Source: Gammaproteobacteria bacterium
Lineage (GTDB): Bacteria; Pseudomonadota; Gammaproteobacteria; Pseudomonadales; Azotimanducaceae
DNA length: 64,000 bases
Assembly: GCA_009841615.1 (NCBI GenBank)
Contig: VXLL01000004.1
Location: forward strand, 63,305 to 127,304
Direction of reading: 5' to 3'
Part shown: positions 26,685-36,001 of the stretch, one piece after another
Numbering within the stretch: position 1 is the stretch's first letter
How the letters are laid out: the number at the start of each line of letters is the position of its first letter
The notes under the pieces: model-generated
Databases searched by the model: none
What the model was told of the DNA's origin: nothing
The model's input: the letters and a program-made list of their open reading frames with translations, nothing else
Program-made: the position numbers and the translations under genes

Positions 26685-28589
26685 TCATTCTTCCTCCCTC
26701 TCTTTTTGTTGTACTGGGTTGAGAAAGATCATTTGTACTTGATCGTCAAACCAACGGTTGGACATTTGTCTCATTTCTCTTGTTCGGCTATAAGGATCGA
26801 CATAGCCTTCAGGTAAAAACTTTCCAACTTGCTCCATCTGCAGCGAACTTAGTGCCTTTGTCTCCGGGTTGTATCGCACAAGTCCTCTCGCGGCTTGATT
26901 CTTCAATTGATCAGAGGGAAGCCCCTCCAATGCTTCGAACAGTGTCTCTGGATTGGACATAGCCCATTGATACATGAGCTCAGTGGTGTAGTTTCTACGG
27001 CGATTCTCTCCTAATCTTTGTCCTAGTGCGAGAGCGCGATCATACTGGCCATCCCGAATCATTGCACGCCCGACCTCACCATATGCATGAGGGATAGTTA
27101 ATCCTTCGCGTCGTATTTCTGATAGCATCGCGAGAGCTTTGTCTATATTTATGTCGACCAAGTTCTGTATCACCGTAACTTCCATGCCTCGGTAATGTAC
27201 GCCGCGCAAAACTATCGGTTGATCTCGTGCAGTTTTGAAGGCAAGTTCAGGATCATTGCTCGCTAGATTGGCCAACACGATCATCAGTGTTTCTGCCTGC
27301 TGGACATCAGTCGTGAACGTCTCATTAAGGACCCAATCCAAAGCGGCATGAGGGTCTTGTTCGGACCAATTTGTAGCAATTTCCTTGGCGAGCTTGATTC
27401 TGAGATCATCGTCTTCTATTTCAGAGAGAAACGACACTGCTTCTTCTGGAGATATACGTGCGATCGCCAGCATCGCTTCTTGCTCAGCCATGGCGCGTAG
27501 GTGTTCCGGCACTACCGCCAGCATCTCAAGTAAATCACTCGGGTCATGCGCGGCCCAAGCTATTAACAGGCTTTCCTGAAGCAGTTTGAGAGTTTTACCA
27601 CTCTCCATGGTTGCAATATCAACTAAAGCAGCTTGTGGATCGATTCGAGCCCAAACTTCGGCGATTGTCCGGATTGCAAGTTCCCGCGAATCGCTAGTAA
27701 GCTGTAAAGCTTCAATTAACGCTGCATGTGGGTCGTCTTGTGCGATTCGGTGCAATGCGGACATTATGACCGCATCGCGAACGACTGTATCCGTGAGCGA
27801 TTCGCTGATCTGATCAATTACCGAAATTCCTTCCTGAATCAGCCACTCCGTTGCGACTCGTATGAGAAATTCTGTTTGTGCAAGGTTTGGCTGACTGTCG
27901 AAAACGATACGATTCCAAGCTAACCTGGGATCTTCAGAGGCTGAAAATGCAACAGCTTCAGCGAGAATGCGCACCGCATAAGCCTCTTGATTCAATTCCT
28001 TGGCTATATCTAACAACAAATCATCAGAATGTTTGTGTCTTGCTAGCAAAATCCCTTGTACTGCCGCCTGTGTTAAAGTTGGATCGAGTGCCAACGCGAG
28101 ATTCTTGGCATCTTCTAGATCAGAAAGTGCGACTTCCTCAAAAATAAAAGTTACTAAATCTTGTTGGTTACCTATTGGTAAAGTCCTTACCTGCTCGAGC
28201 GCGATTTGTGGATTCAACGAAGCCAATTTTTGAATTATCGCACTTTCAATGGATTTACGCAGGGAAGGGGAGTCAAACGTTTTGGATTTGTCCAAATACT
28301 CAATTAGAGTGTCTTCAGCGGCACTCATTAACAGCCCGAATAGAGCTGCTCTTCGTTCAAATTCAGTCTTAAACTGCAAGACATCTTCGAGTGTCTGAAC
28401 GCTAATGCTTGTACCCGTTGTCTCAGACTTGGTGTTCAGAATATTGGAAGGGATTCCTGCTCGCCAATCTTTAGTGTTATCCCCGTCGAAGAAAGGAGAA
28501 AGGAAAACGACAGCAAGAGTCGCGGCACTCCCTACGATAGCACCTCCAATCAATGCTGAGCCGGTTTTAACTTGGTTTGATTTAAGCAT
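26685..28589 (-). CDS. Membrane-anchored helical-repeat protein, paralogue 2
   Basis: 634 residues, first gene of the pair, with GGGAGG before its ATG. Same layout as the next gene: one N-terminal membrane segment (GSALIGGAIVGSAATLAVVF), then a solenoid with W-DP repeats (EVWARIDPQAALVDIATM, IAWAAHDPSDLLEML, TNWSEQDPHAALDWVL, YQWAMSNPETLFEALEGLP). The shared motifs NLAQTEFLIRVATEW and NVAQTEALIRVAHTW show common descent. The thioredoxin-ankyrin gene ending 28659 lies upstream on the same strand, 69 bp away, so all three may be co-transcribed. Function unknown. Confidence 0.78.
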   Translation of the reverse strand: MLKSNQVKTGSALIGGAIVGSAATLAVVFLSPFFDGDNTKDWRAGIPSNILNTKSETTGTSISVQTLEDVLQFKTEFERRAALFGLLMSAAEDTLIEYLDKSKTFDSPSLRKSIESAIIQKLASLNPQIALEQVRTLPIGNQQDLVTFIFEEVALSDLEDAKNLALALDPTLTQAAVQGILLARHKHSDDLLLDIAKELNQEAYAVRILAEAVAFSASEDPRLAWNRIVFDSQPNLAQTEFLIRVATEWLIQEGISVIDQISESLTDTVVRDAVIMSALHRIAQDDPHAALIEALQLTSDSRELAIRTIAEVWARIDPQAALVDIATMESGKTLKLLQESLLIAWAAHDPSDLLEMLAVVPEHLRAMAEQEAMLAIARISPEEAVSFLSEIEDDDLRIKLAKEIATNWSEQDPHAALDWVLNETFTTDVQQAETLMIVLANLASNDPELAFKTARDQPIVLRGVHYRGMEVTVIQNLVDINIDKALAMLSEIRREGLTIPHAYGEVGRAMIRDGQYDRALALGQRLGENRRRNYTTELMYQWAMSNPETLFEALEGLPSDQLKNQAARGLVRYNPETKALSSLQMEQVGKFLPEGYVDPYSRTREMRQMSNRWFDDQVQMIFLNPVQQKEREEE

Positions 28590-28658
28590 TACTACAGCCT
28601 CCCATAGGAATCTCGAGCTAGACTTATGAATCCAAAAATTTGATTGTATGCAGATATA

Positions 28659-29768
28659 TCATTGCGCTCGACTCGCAATGAGTTCTTCGCTTCGCACATT
28701 TCTGACTTTGTACATTTCCATAAAGAGCATTCTGTTTTTTACACCAACTTCGTCGTTATACCATTTTGGACCCCATTTCTTCGGTAAGATGTCAAGTAGT
28801 TCTTCCACCAATTTATTGTCAGGTCGAAAGGGCACTAGTTCGCCAAGAGAATTTCGAATGGTATTTGGAAGGCTGCGCTCAGCTCCTAACTCGAGTACAG
28901 TACCCACACACTCTCCACTCTCTTGTAGACTCGAACCCATTATCGCAGTAAACAGGGGAGTATTTCCATCAGGATCTGGGCGGTTTATAGCATCCGGATT
29001 GTTTTCAACTATTTGCTTAAACTCTTCGCAACGTCCCAACCCGACGAGATCGTTGGTCCTTATCTCCGGTGCTTGAGAAAGAACCAACTCCATCAAATCC
29101 CGACGAGTATTGCTCGGATAGTTGAGAATGAACGAAATCGGAGACTGACCGTTGTCGAAATTCTTTGTGAGTAAGTCTGGATATGTTTCCAGATATTTTT
29201 CTATGGTCTCGACTTCTTCCGTTACCAGAAAGTGACGACGAAACCAGTCCTCATCAAGCAGTCGAACTATAGATTCTTCGACAAAAATATTTTGGTTAAG
29301 TCCCTGAAGACAATTGATGTACGCGTCTCGTGGATAAATAGTTGACATCCTGTAGGATTCTTGTCCTTCGTTGAAATAGACGATCGTGGGTAAGCGAGTG
29401 ACGTTAAACTTCGACGAAATCTCTGGTGACACATCCGTATCCAGCTTGAAAACTCCCGCTTCCCCTGACATCTCCGGCATCAACGTTTCGATGACTGGAT
29501 CAAGAATCTTGCAAGGTCCACACCATGGCGCGGTAAACACGACCAAAACCGGTAGGTCAGACTCTATTACATCTTCTTCGAATTTGTCCGTGGAAGTGTA
29601 GGTCACCCGCTCGGCGGTGCTGGAACTTTCGGAGACTTGCCCTTCGCGTAGGTTGAAGTCTTGCTCTACTTTTGGAACCACGTCTTGGTCGTCAGTTTCA
29701 GCCCAGGCTGAAATAGTGAGATACGTAAGCAACATCTTCAATAATGCCGGTCGTTGATAAAGTTTCAT
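28659..29768 (-). CDS. Exported thioredoxin fused to ankyrin-like repeats (copy 1)
   Basis: 369 residues. A signal peptide (LKMLLTYLTISAWAE) is followed by a canonical thioredoxin domain at about 55-165: LVVFTAPWCGPCKILDPVI with both cysteines, VFKLDTDVSPEISSKF and the cis-proline segment VTRLPTIVYFNEG. The C-terminal half is helical and carries ankyrin-like repeats (NGQSPISFILNYPSNTRRDL, DPDGNTPLFTAIMGSS, CVGTVLELGAE). The same fusion occurs at 46443-47738 with collinear segments (HDLVGLGRC/NDLVGLGRC). A likely role is a periplasmic thiol reductase or isomerase whose ankyrin part binds a partner. It is upstream of the two helical-repeat genes on the same strand. Confidence 0.85.
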   Translation of the reverse strand: MKLYQRPALLKMLLTYLTISAWAETDDQDVVPKVEQDFNLREGQVSESSSTAERVTYTSTDKFEEDVIESDLPVLVVFTAPWCGPCKILDPVIETLMPEMSGEAGVFKLDTDVSPEISSKFNVTRLPTIVYFNEGQESYRMSTIYPRDAYINCLQGLNQNIFVEESIVRLLDEDWFRRHFLVTEEVETIEKYLETYPDLLTKNFDNGQSPISFILNYPSNTRRDLMELVLSQAPEIRTNDLVGLGRCEEFKQIVENNPDAINRPDPDGNTPLFTAIMGSSLQESGECVGTVLELGAERSLPNTIRNSLGELVPFRPDNKLVEELLDILPKKWGPKWYNDEVGVKNRMLFMEMYKVRNVRSEELIASRAQ

Positions 29769-29954
29769 GGCTGTCGATTAAGTCGAATCAATTCGACGTT
29801 GACGTACTGGTAAGGGACGCAACATTAGATGCTTGAACATCTCATTAAGTTTCTCAAAGCATAAGGCTAGATCCGCTAAAATCAAGACTTCCCCCGTTTG
29901 ATCAATTTAGTTTGGCAACTAACAACGTAGCCAAGCAGAATCAGGAGTAGTGAA

Positions 29955-30761
29955 ATGACAAGTTCTTTGTGTAGGTTTTTGTGTGGAGTGAGTTTGGTCG
30001 TTTTCGTAGCATCAGTCTCAATTTTCGCAGAAGTTGAAGGTACATTTGTGTTGGAGGACAGTGAAGAGAGTCGATTTACGTGGAAACAGCCCGAATTAAC
30101 TATCAGAGCTGATGACGAAGGAAGGATTTCAGCTGTGTTGACTGACAGTTCTGGCGACATTTTGCTCGAATCCGAAGAAGTAGAAGTAGATGGACAAGAA
30201 TTCAAAGCCATTTTTACGTTGTCGAGCGATCTGGGCGAATTCACTATCAAGTATGCTGGTCAAGTCGAAAACGGCAACTTAACTGGTGCCATAACTGAAT
30301 CCATGTTCGGAAGCGAGGTCAAACTCGTTGGCAAACTTAAGTCCGGAGACGACTCCCCGAGTCAGGAGGATAGCAAAAACGGGCACGAGAACGAGTCCGA
30401 GAATCTCGACGCTTCTCTATCTCAGTCCATCGACTCTGACATTGTCGGAACGTATATCTTGGATAGTGAGTCTAGTACTCGAAGAAAACCAGAGTTGAGG
30501 ATAAGGTTAGACCGAGATGGGGAGTACTCGGCAACATTGATCGCCCATAAAGTTACAGAAACTGACGACATTGAAGTAGAAAATAACGAATTTAGTGCCA
30601 CGTTTACGATCTCTACTAACCTGGGAGACATGGAAATCACATACGCTGGTCAGGTCGAAAATGGTACATTGTCTGGCACGATAACTGAATCGATGTTTGG
30701 TGCGGAGGGCGAGCTAGCTGGGAGACTAACGAAAACTGACGAAGTCGACGAGGCAGACTAG
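29955..30761 (+). CDS. Exported protein with two copies of a beta-rich domain
   Basis: 268 residues; CAGGAG lies 7 nt before the ATG. A signal peptide (GVSLVVFVASVSIFAEVEG) precedes two similar domains of about 100 residues joined by an acidic Ser/Glu linker. Each runs from GTF/YVLEDSE or GTYILDSES, through KPELxIR, to a near-identical ending (KYAGQVENGNLTGAITESMF and TYAGQVENGTLSGTITESMF). The pattern is one of beta strands, as in small lipid- or ligand-binding barrels. I do not recognise the family. It is a single gene, divergent from the thioredoxin-ankyrin gene. Confidence 0.75.
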   Translation: MTSSLCRFLCGVSLVVFVASVSIFAEVEGTFVLEDSEESRFTWKQPELTIRADDEGRISAVLTDSSGDILLESEEVEVDGQEFKAIFTLSSDLGEFTIKYAGQVENGNLTGAITESMFGSEVKLVGKLKSGDDSPSQEDSKNGHENESENLDASLSQSIDSDIVGTYILDSESSTRRKPELRIRLDRDGEYSATLIAHKVTETDDIEVENNEFSATFTISTNLGDMEITYAGQVENGTLSGTITESMFGAEGELAGRLTKTDEVDEAD

Positions 30762-31012
30762 TCTTAGCAAGGACTACCATCCCAAGTCAGTTAATTCCTG
30801 ATTTGGTCTGCCCGAGCTCTCTCTCTGTCAAAGACTCTATGTGATCGATGTAGAGTACACTGTGGTGAAATATCGGATTCGCTAAATAGTTCAAGAATTT
30901 TTCCAACCATTCACCCCGCTCGTGGTGGCTGACCATTCCTTACAACAGATCCGACCAAAGAAATAGTGTTGATCATAGCAGTCATGATCAGACCACCAAG
31001 AAAGACTTTGTA

Positions 31013-31807
31013 TTGAGACGTTTAAAACGTATCGGAAAGGTCTTTGGCTGTGCGTATTTGGTGATCTGCGCAGTCTTATGGGGAATCCAAGGATTCATTA
31101 TCTTCCATCCCGTAACCAGCGACTATGATGTACGAGGTTCGACTACTGAATATGAGGTTGTGGTTGACGAATCGGGGGACCTTAAATCTCGGGGATACAT
31201 CGTCAATCAAAATGCTTTAGGACCGGTAGTCTTATTTTTTACCGGAAATGCTGGTGAGGCCTTAAGCTATACCTACACGCTTTCGCAACTAAACGTACCT
31301 GTGGTCCTGTCGAACTATCGCGGGTATGGAAAGAGCGATGGTCGCCCTTCTGAAAAAAGAATTCTCGCTGATGCAAAGATCACGTTAGAAATGGTGCGAG
31401 AACGCTATCCTGATCGTCCCGTGGTTCTGATGGGATTCAGTATGGGCAGTGCCGTTGCGATTCGCACCGCGGACTCAGACATTGCCGGTGTCATTCTTAT
31501 CAGTCCGTTTCGCTCAACGGTTCATGTCGCAAATAGGAGCTTGCTTCGAATCTTTCCAGTTCGGTTTTTGATGCGGCACAAGTTTGATACTCGTGCAAGT
31601 CTAGAGACCCTTCCCGAGCCGGTTCTAGTGATATACTCTCGAACAGATACAACAATATCCCCTAAGGAAACAGAACGCGTACTTGACAAAATCCCTGACG
31701 CTGAAGTTATCGTCGATAACGTGCATCACAGTGCAATCTTAAGCCGGTCTCAGAATCTGCGAGCCATCCGAGATTGGTTAACAGAGAACTTTAAACACGA
31801 CGATTGA
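31013..31807 (+). CDS. Alpha/beta hydrolase, membrane-anchored (BEM46/ABHD13-like)
   Basis: 264 residues from a TTG; no other start fits, because the membrane segment begins at once (VFGCAYLVICAVLWGIQGFII). The next part, FHPVTSDYDV, is typical of the BEM46-like family. Oxyanion region VVLFFTGNAGEALSY, the strand NYRGYGKSDGRPSE, the nucleophile elbow VLMGFSMGSAVAI (serine in GFSMGS), aspartate in VIYSRTDTTISP and a final histidine in VDNVHHSAIL complete the triad. The domain should be anchored at the inner membrane. Substrates of the family are poorly known. It is a single gene; no strong ribosome site. Confidence 0.83.
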   Translation: MRRLKRIGKVFGCAYLVICAVLWGIQGFIIFHPVTSDYDVRGSTTEYEVVVDESGDLKSRGYIVNQNALGPVVLFFTGNAGEALSYTYTLSQLNVPVVLSNYRGYGKSDGRPSEKRILADAKITLEMVRERYPDRPVVLMGFSMGSAVAIRTADSDIAGVILISPFRSTVHVANRSLLRIFPVRFLMRHKFDTRASLETLPEPVLVIYSRTDTTISPKETERVLDKIPDAEVIVDNVHHSAILSRSQNLRAIRDWLTENFKHDD

Positions 31808-31949
31808 AACTCTGAACGGATCATAAATATGTGGCCAAGCATAGCAATTTGTGCTGGTCAGTGATCAGAACAATATTGACGATAAAGTTCGTGTTTCACA
31901 CACACAGAGATGTCTTGCTCGAATATCGATCTTTACGATAATCAAGATC

Positions 31950-33101
31950 CTATTTGTTTTTCAGCATTAAGACCCAACCGATCACTGAAATAAGTACTAA
32001 GATCAAAGCGCTCACAGCTAAGAAAACAAAGAAAGGATCAAGTTTTTCTTTATTGATCCAATTCGCCCAAGCTTCAACATCACGTTCGAAGTCTGAATGG
32101 CTAATTGTTGTTAGGAAACTGTGCGCCGATTCTCTAAAACCCTCATGAATTACCGCTACGGCATCTAGTAGCAGTTTCGGTCTTTCTTGCACTATTTCCC
32201 GAGCGAATTCTGAGTCGATCTCGGTCGCGATTAAAGCGTCCAAGGTGCGATTGAAATCCCATGGATTCGTTCCTCCCAATATTGCCAACAGAGTCTCTCG
32301 AGCTTGCCTCCATTGGACTGGGACAGTTTTTTCGGCTCGAACCAACCCTTCAAGAAGTTTGCCTGCTACATCTCTTACTTGTCTAGCGGGATCGATCAAA
32401 GATTCAGCTATTGCGTGCCAAGATACTTCCTCTTCGTGAAAATGAGCAAGGACGATCGTCGCTACGAACCTAGCAGACCAGGACTCTGCTCTCTCGTGCA
32501 CCTGTAGTGCTAATTCGTGATCTGTGTTGTAGTCTAGTTCATCAATGAATTTCGACACTAGATCAAACGATTCGATGCTTGAACCGAACATTTCGGCAAA
32601 TTCGTGCGAGGTCTCCAACACTTCTTCATCTGAGAGTTCGGTAAGCTGAATAGCCGTCGCTGGTTCCGCAAGTAAATAACGAACGTAGGCAGCTATTGCA
32701 ACCAACGGGAAATTATCCTCCACGGCTGTCTGCAACTCCTGCCAGGTCTCGGGTAGCTCAGTGTTTTCGCTTCCTACTGTACGGTAACGAACGTGTGTAC
32801 TTTTCTCCACTCCAATTACTACTGTGTGCATTTCCATGGCCCCGTCTTCGCCCTGTTTAATGTAACCAAAAGCTGCTGCAGCAGGAAATTCGAGTTCGCT
32901 TATCATCACCGCCGCGCAAGCGTGAAATGGTTTGTCAGGCTCGGTCTCTTGAATTGCCTCATACAAATCGGAAGGCGTCCACTCTTCTAATCCAACGAAT
33001 TCGACCGGTCCTCGTGGTCCTTCAAGTACTTCTGCAGTAAAGTGGGTGCCAGTTGTAAGGTAGATTGCCAAAATACCAAACAATATACATCTTTTCAGCA
33101 T
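31950..33101 (-). CDS. Exported helical protein with a C-terminal membrane anchor
   Basis: 383 residues from the ATG at 33101, chosen because GGAGAG lies 8 nt upstream and the signal peptide starts there (MLKRCILFGILAIYLTTGT). The middle is helical with HEAT-like content (ASWSARFVATIVLAHFHEEE-like helices, DPARQVRDVAGKLLEGLV). The C-terminus has one membrane segment (FVFLAVSALILVLISVIGWV) and a KNK tail, so most of it should face the periplasm. I do not recognise the family. Convergent with the hydrolase gene. The 303 bp upstream (33102-33404) hold no other gene I can support. Confidence 0.7.
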   Translation of the reverse strand: MLKRCILFGILAIYLTTGTHFTAEVLEGPRGPVEFVGLEEWTPSDLYEAIQETEPDKPFHACAAVMISELEFPAAAAFGYIKQGEDGAMEMHTVVIGVEKSTHVRYRTVGSENTELPETWQELQTAVEDNFPLVAIAAYVRYLLAEPATAIQLTELSDEEVLETSHEFAEMFGSSIESFDLVSKFIDELDYNTDHELALQVHERAESWSARFVATIVLAHFHEEEVSWHAIAESLIDPARQVRDVAGKLLEGLVRAEKTVPVQWRQARETLLAILGGTNPWDFNRTLDALIATEIDSEFAREIVQERPKLLLDAVAVIHEGFRESAHSFLTTISHSDFERDVEAWANWINKEKLDPFFVFLAVSALILVLISVIGWVLMLKNK

Positions 33102-33404
33102 ATTCAATTTCTCTCCGTTGAAACAGTAGGGCAATGTGAAACGTTGTTCCCGTACAAAATTGCGAAATGTAGGTTATATGCATTGTAAGCCATCAGTTGA
33201 CTTTCCGCCGTGAATACTAAAGGTGTGAAGTGAATTCAGTTCCGTCAAGCAAGCTAGGACCATTAGCCACGCTCAAGCAAAGGTTCGAAAAAGAGAATTT
33301 CCATATTGAGGTTTAGTTACCCGGCAAATGACACTATCTTCGTCCAGAATTGGAACAAATTGTGCTTTAAACCCCTTAAAATTTGTACGTCAGGAGTGAT
33401 ATTA

Positions 33405-34187
33405 ATGCATTTTTTTAACCAACAAGAACGTGTGAAGAAAGCGGGGTTGGCAACCTTCAACAGATCAAATACCACTAAGTTTTCCGAATCTCTACTACGA
33501 AAGACCGTCATAGTAATTTGCAGCCGTATAACAGTAATTTTTAACACTATTGGACTGTTAGCGTGTGCGATCTTTTTGCTTTCCTGTGCGCAACAAAGTA
33601 CTCCACTCGCGCGGGCAACGGGAACGGGATGCGAGCACGTATCGCTGGATGGTGTCCTACCGGGAATTACAACCAAAGAAAAATCCTACCGACGCGAACA
33701 GCAACGAAACGACAAGAAGCTCGTTCCAGGTCAAAAAGTACCAGAATTTTCACTGGTAGGCTTAGACGGGGAAGAGGTTGCTTTATCGGATGTACTTCAA
33801 GAGAAAAACACCGTACTCATCGACTTTTGGGCTTCTTGGTGCGGACCGTGTGTCGCGAGCTTTCCAACATTAAAGGAATTACGCGCGAAATACGCACAAG
33901 ACGGATTTGAAGTCGTCGCGATATCGATCGACACGAGCCACGAAGAGTGGGCCGAAGGGTCGAAAAAGCATGAGATACCCTGGATCAACCTGGGTGAGTT
34001 GGAAAGCTGGGATGGAGACGTTGCGACTATGTATGGGGTTCACTTCATTCCAAAGAGCTACCTTATTGATAGCGAAGGTTGCATTCTCCAAAAAGATTTG
34101 CCCATTGACCTGCTTGAAGAAGTGGTAGTAAGCAGGTTTGACAAAGCCGATAGTGAAGAATCTTCGCTCGAGATTGATGGCGAATAG
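33405..34187 (+). CDS. TlpA-family lipoprotein thiol-disulfide oxidoreductase (tandem copy 1)
   Basis: 260 residues from the ATG at 33405, with AGGAG 8 nt upstream; an in-frame ATG at 33306 is less likely because it has no ribosome site and would add 33 residues ahead of the signal. The N-terminus has a hydrophobic segment ending in a lipobox (ACAIFLLSC). Then come GCEHVSLDGVLPGI, KVPEFSLVGLDGEEVALSDV, the active site DFWASWCGPCVASFP, and the segment FIPKSYLIDSEGCILQKDLP with the cis-proline and an extra cysteine. By family it is a membrane-anchored reductase for periplasmic proteins. It is 15 bp before a close paralogue, so the two form an operon. Confidence 0.87.
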   Translation: MHFFNQQERVKKAGLATFNRSNTTKFSESLLRKTVIVICSRITVIFNTIGLLACAIFLLSCAQQSTPLARATGTGCEHVSLDGVLPGITTKEKSYRREQQRNDKKLVPGQKVPEFSLVGLDGEEVALSDVLQEKNTVLIDFWASWCGPCVASFPTLKELRAKYAQDGFEVVAISIDTSHEEWAEGSKKHEIPWINLGELESWDGDVATMYGVHFIPKSYLIDSEGCILQKDLPIDLLEEVVVSRFDKADSEESSLEIDGE

Positions 34188-34202
34188 CCGAAAGAAGTTC
34201 CT

Positions 34203-34940
34203 GTGAAAAAGTTGCTGAGTCTACTTGTGCTGCCAGTCATCACAGTGTGTCTTAGTTCCTGTTCATCAAACATTGTCGTATCGAACGAACCCGCATTAGG
34301 GTGTGAACATATTCCACTAGACGATGTGTTACCAGGCATTGGGAGCGAACTTCCGCGAATATCTTCTCGAGATGAACAATATCGAAACGACAAACAACTT
34401 GTTCCTGGTCAGAGAGTTGCAGATTTCTCACTGCCGAATTTGGACGGAGAAGAGGTCTCGTTATCCGATCTTCTAAAGCAAAATGACATCGTACTTATCG
34501 ATTTTTGGGCATCTTGGTGCGGACCGTGCATCGCAAGCTTCCCAAAATTTAAAGAGCTACGAGATACCTACGGATCGGAAGGGTTTGAAATAGTTGCGGT
34601 TTCGATTGACAGAGAGCGGGAAGATTGGGAAGACAGTTCAGCGGAGAACGAAATTCCATGGCTTAACCTTGGCGAGCTTGAAAGCTGGCATGGAGAGGTT
34701 GCAATTGAGTACGGTGTTCATTTCGTACCTAAAAGCTATCTAGTTGACAGTAATGGTTGCATACTTCAGAAGGACCTTCCGACACAATCACTCGAAAAGG
34801 TGCTTCTAAGTCAATTTAGCAAAGATTCCGATAATGATTCTTCCGTTGAGATCAACCCTGACGAGAACTCGCCTAAGCAGTTTAATATTTCTTCGAATCT
34901 CCTAGAAAAAACATTTCAGGTCAAACTAGTAGTTCGCTAA
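34203..34940 (+). CDS. TlpA-family lipoprotein thiol-disulfide oxidoreductase (tandem copy 2)
   Basis: 245 residues from a GTG, in an operon with the previous gene. The lipobox is TVCLSSC. The features repeat those of copy 1: GCEHIPLDDVLPGIG, FSLPNLDGEEVSLSDLL, DFWASWCGPCIASFP, LGELESWHGEVAIEYG and FVPKSYLVDSNGCILQKDLP. The C-terminus adds about 35 polar then basic residues absent from copy 1. Both redox cysteines are present, as are the GCEH and NGCIL cysteines, which may form a second disulfide. The two proteins differ enough to suggest distinct partners rather than a fresh copy. Confidence 0.87.
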   Translation: MKKLLSLLVLPVITVCLSSCSSNIVVSNEPALGCEHIPLDDVLPGIGSELPRISSRDEQYRNDKQLVPGQRVADFSLPNLDGEEVSLSDLLKQNDIVLIDFWASWCGPCIASFPKFKELRDTYGSEGFEIVAVSIDREREDWEDSSAENEIPWLNLGELESWHGEVAIEYGVHFVPKSYLVDSNGCILQKDLPTQSLEKVLLSQFSKDSDNDSSVEINPDENSPKQFNISSNLLEKTFQVKLVVR

Positions 34941-34992
34941 ATTATCCGATTTGGATCGGTGGTGTGTGTCATCTCGATAAAATTTTTTGAAT

Positions 34993-35994
34993 ATGAAGAG
35001 TCACACATTTACCAACTTCGTTATCGCGCTATCGACACTCGCATCTGTGACCATCTCTACACAACACGATCACGGGCACGATGAAGTAGAAGCACCATCT
35101 ATAGACCACACCCAGCTTTCAGGAGTGGAACTTTATGACTGGCTAGGAACAGATGGTTATTACACCGAACACTATTCGGATGAAGAGTTGCAAAAATTGG
35201 TGGCGGAGGGACTTGCGAATGACGATCCCGACATTGTTAGCGCAACCATTGGATCATTGTCTTGGTATGCTGTTCACTCATTGACGCAAAGAGATGAATC
35301 AGGTAAACCTCGATTTGATCGTGATTTACAATCGGTACCCGGTCTAAAACAATCACTCATTGATGTTTGGCGGGCCAACAAAAACGAAGATACGTATCCA
35401 TTGACACAAGAAGATTTCGAAAATTCTGTCGAATATCGAAACGAGCAATTAGCACCGGTTCCATCGCTTGAATTTGCCTGGTCATTTATTCCTCCAACGT
35501 TAGCTTCCCTGTTTCCAAAGGATCAGGAAGTTCACGAACTTCTTTGGGACGGCTACGATCCTGACAATCCAATCACCTTGCTTGATTGGCTCAATCGGGG
35601 ACAATTTACGACTGAAAAAGCGACTAAATTACGGCTCGAATTATTGAACGCTGTGGAAGGTCTTTCTCCTATATACGCAGCGATTGGATTAGGATTCACA
35701 GAGTCATCTGATGCTCTCACGGCGTTAGTTGACCGATTAGAAAAGGATCCGGGGAATCGAGTACTATGTGCCCACTTAATAGATTCCATCGTCGGTCATG
35801 GCGCAAGTGCAGTCCCGCACCTCACATTGCTCCTAAAGGCCGCGCAAGAATCTGATCTGCTACCGCCAGAGGGCGAAACGCTTGTGCAGCCCGAAGGATA
35901 TGGTTTAACGGCAGATATAGGCATCGAGTATCGTACCCAGCAAGCAATTCGCAAGTTGGAGAAGATTCTGGAAAACAGCTCGGAGGATGGCTAG
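34993..35994 (+). CDS. Exported protein of unknown function with HEAT-like helices
   Basis: 333 residues from the ATG at 34993; a TTG two codons earlier is also in frame. A signal peptide (FVIALSTLASVTISTQ) leads to a histidine-rich mature start (QHDHGHDEVE) that could bind metal. The body is helical, with WYAVHSLTQR, LSPIYAAIGLGFTE and GNRVLCAHLIDSIVGHGASA in HEAT-like arrangement. I do not recognise a family. It follows the TlpA pair by about 50 bp on the same strand, so it may share their transcript. It ends 7 bp from the convergent helicase gene. Confidence 0.7.
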   Translation: MKSHTFTNFVIALSTLASVTISTQHDHGHDEVEAPSIDHTQLSGVELYDWLGTDGYYTEHYSDEELQKLVAEGLANDDPDIVSATIGSLSWYAVHSLTQRDESGKPRFDRDLQSVPGLKQSLIDVWRANKNEDTYPLTQEDFENSVEYRNEQLAPVPSLEFAWSFIPPTLASLFPKDQEVHELLWDGYDPDNPITLLDWLNRGQFTTEKATKLRLELLNAVEGLSPIYAAIGLGFTESSDALTALVDRLEKDPGNRVLCAHLIDSIVGHGASAVPHLTLLLKAAQESDLLPPEGETLVQPEGYGLTADIGIEYRTQQAIRKLEKILENSSEDG

Positions 35995-36001
35995 TTCGAA
36001 C

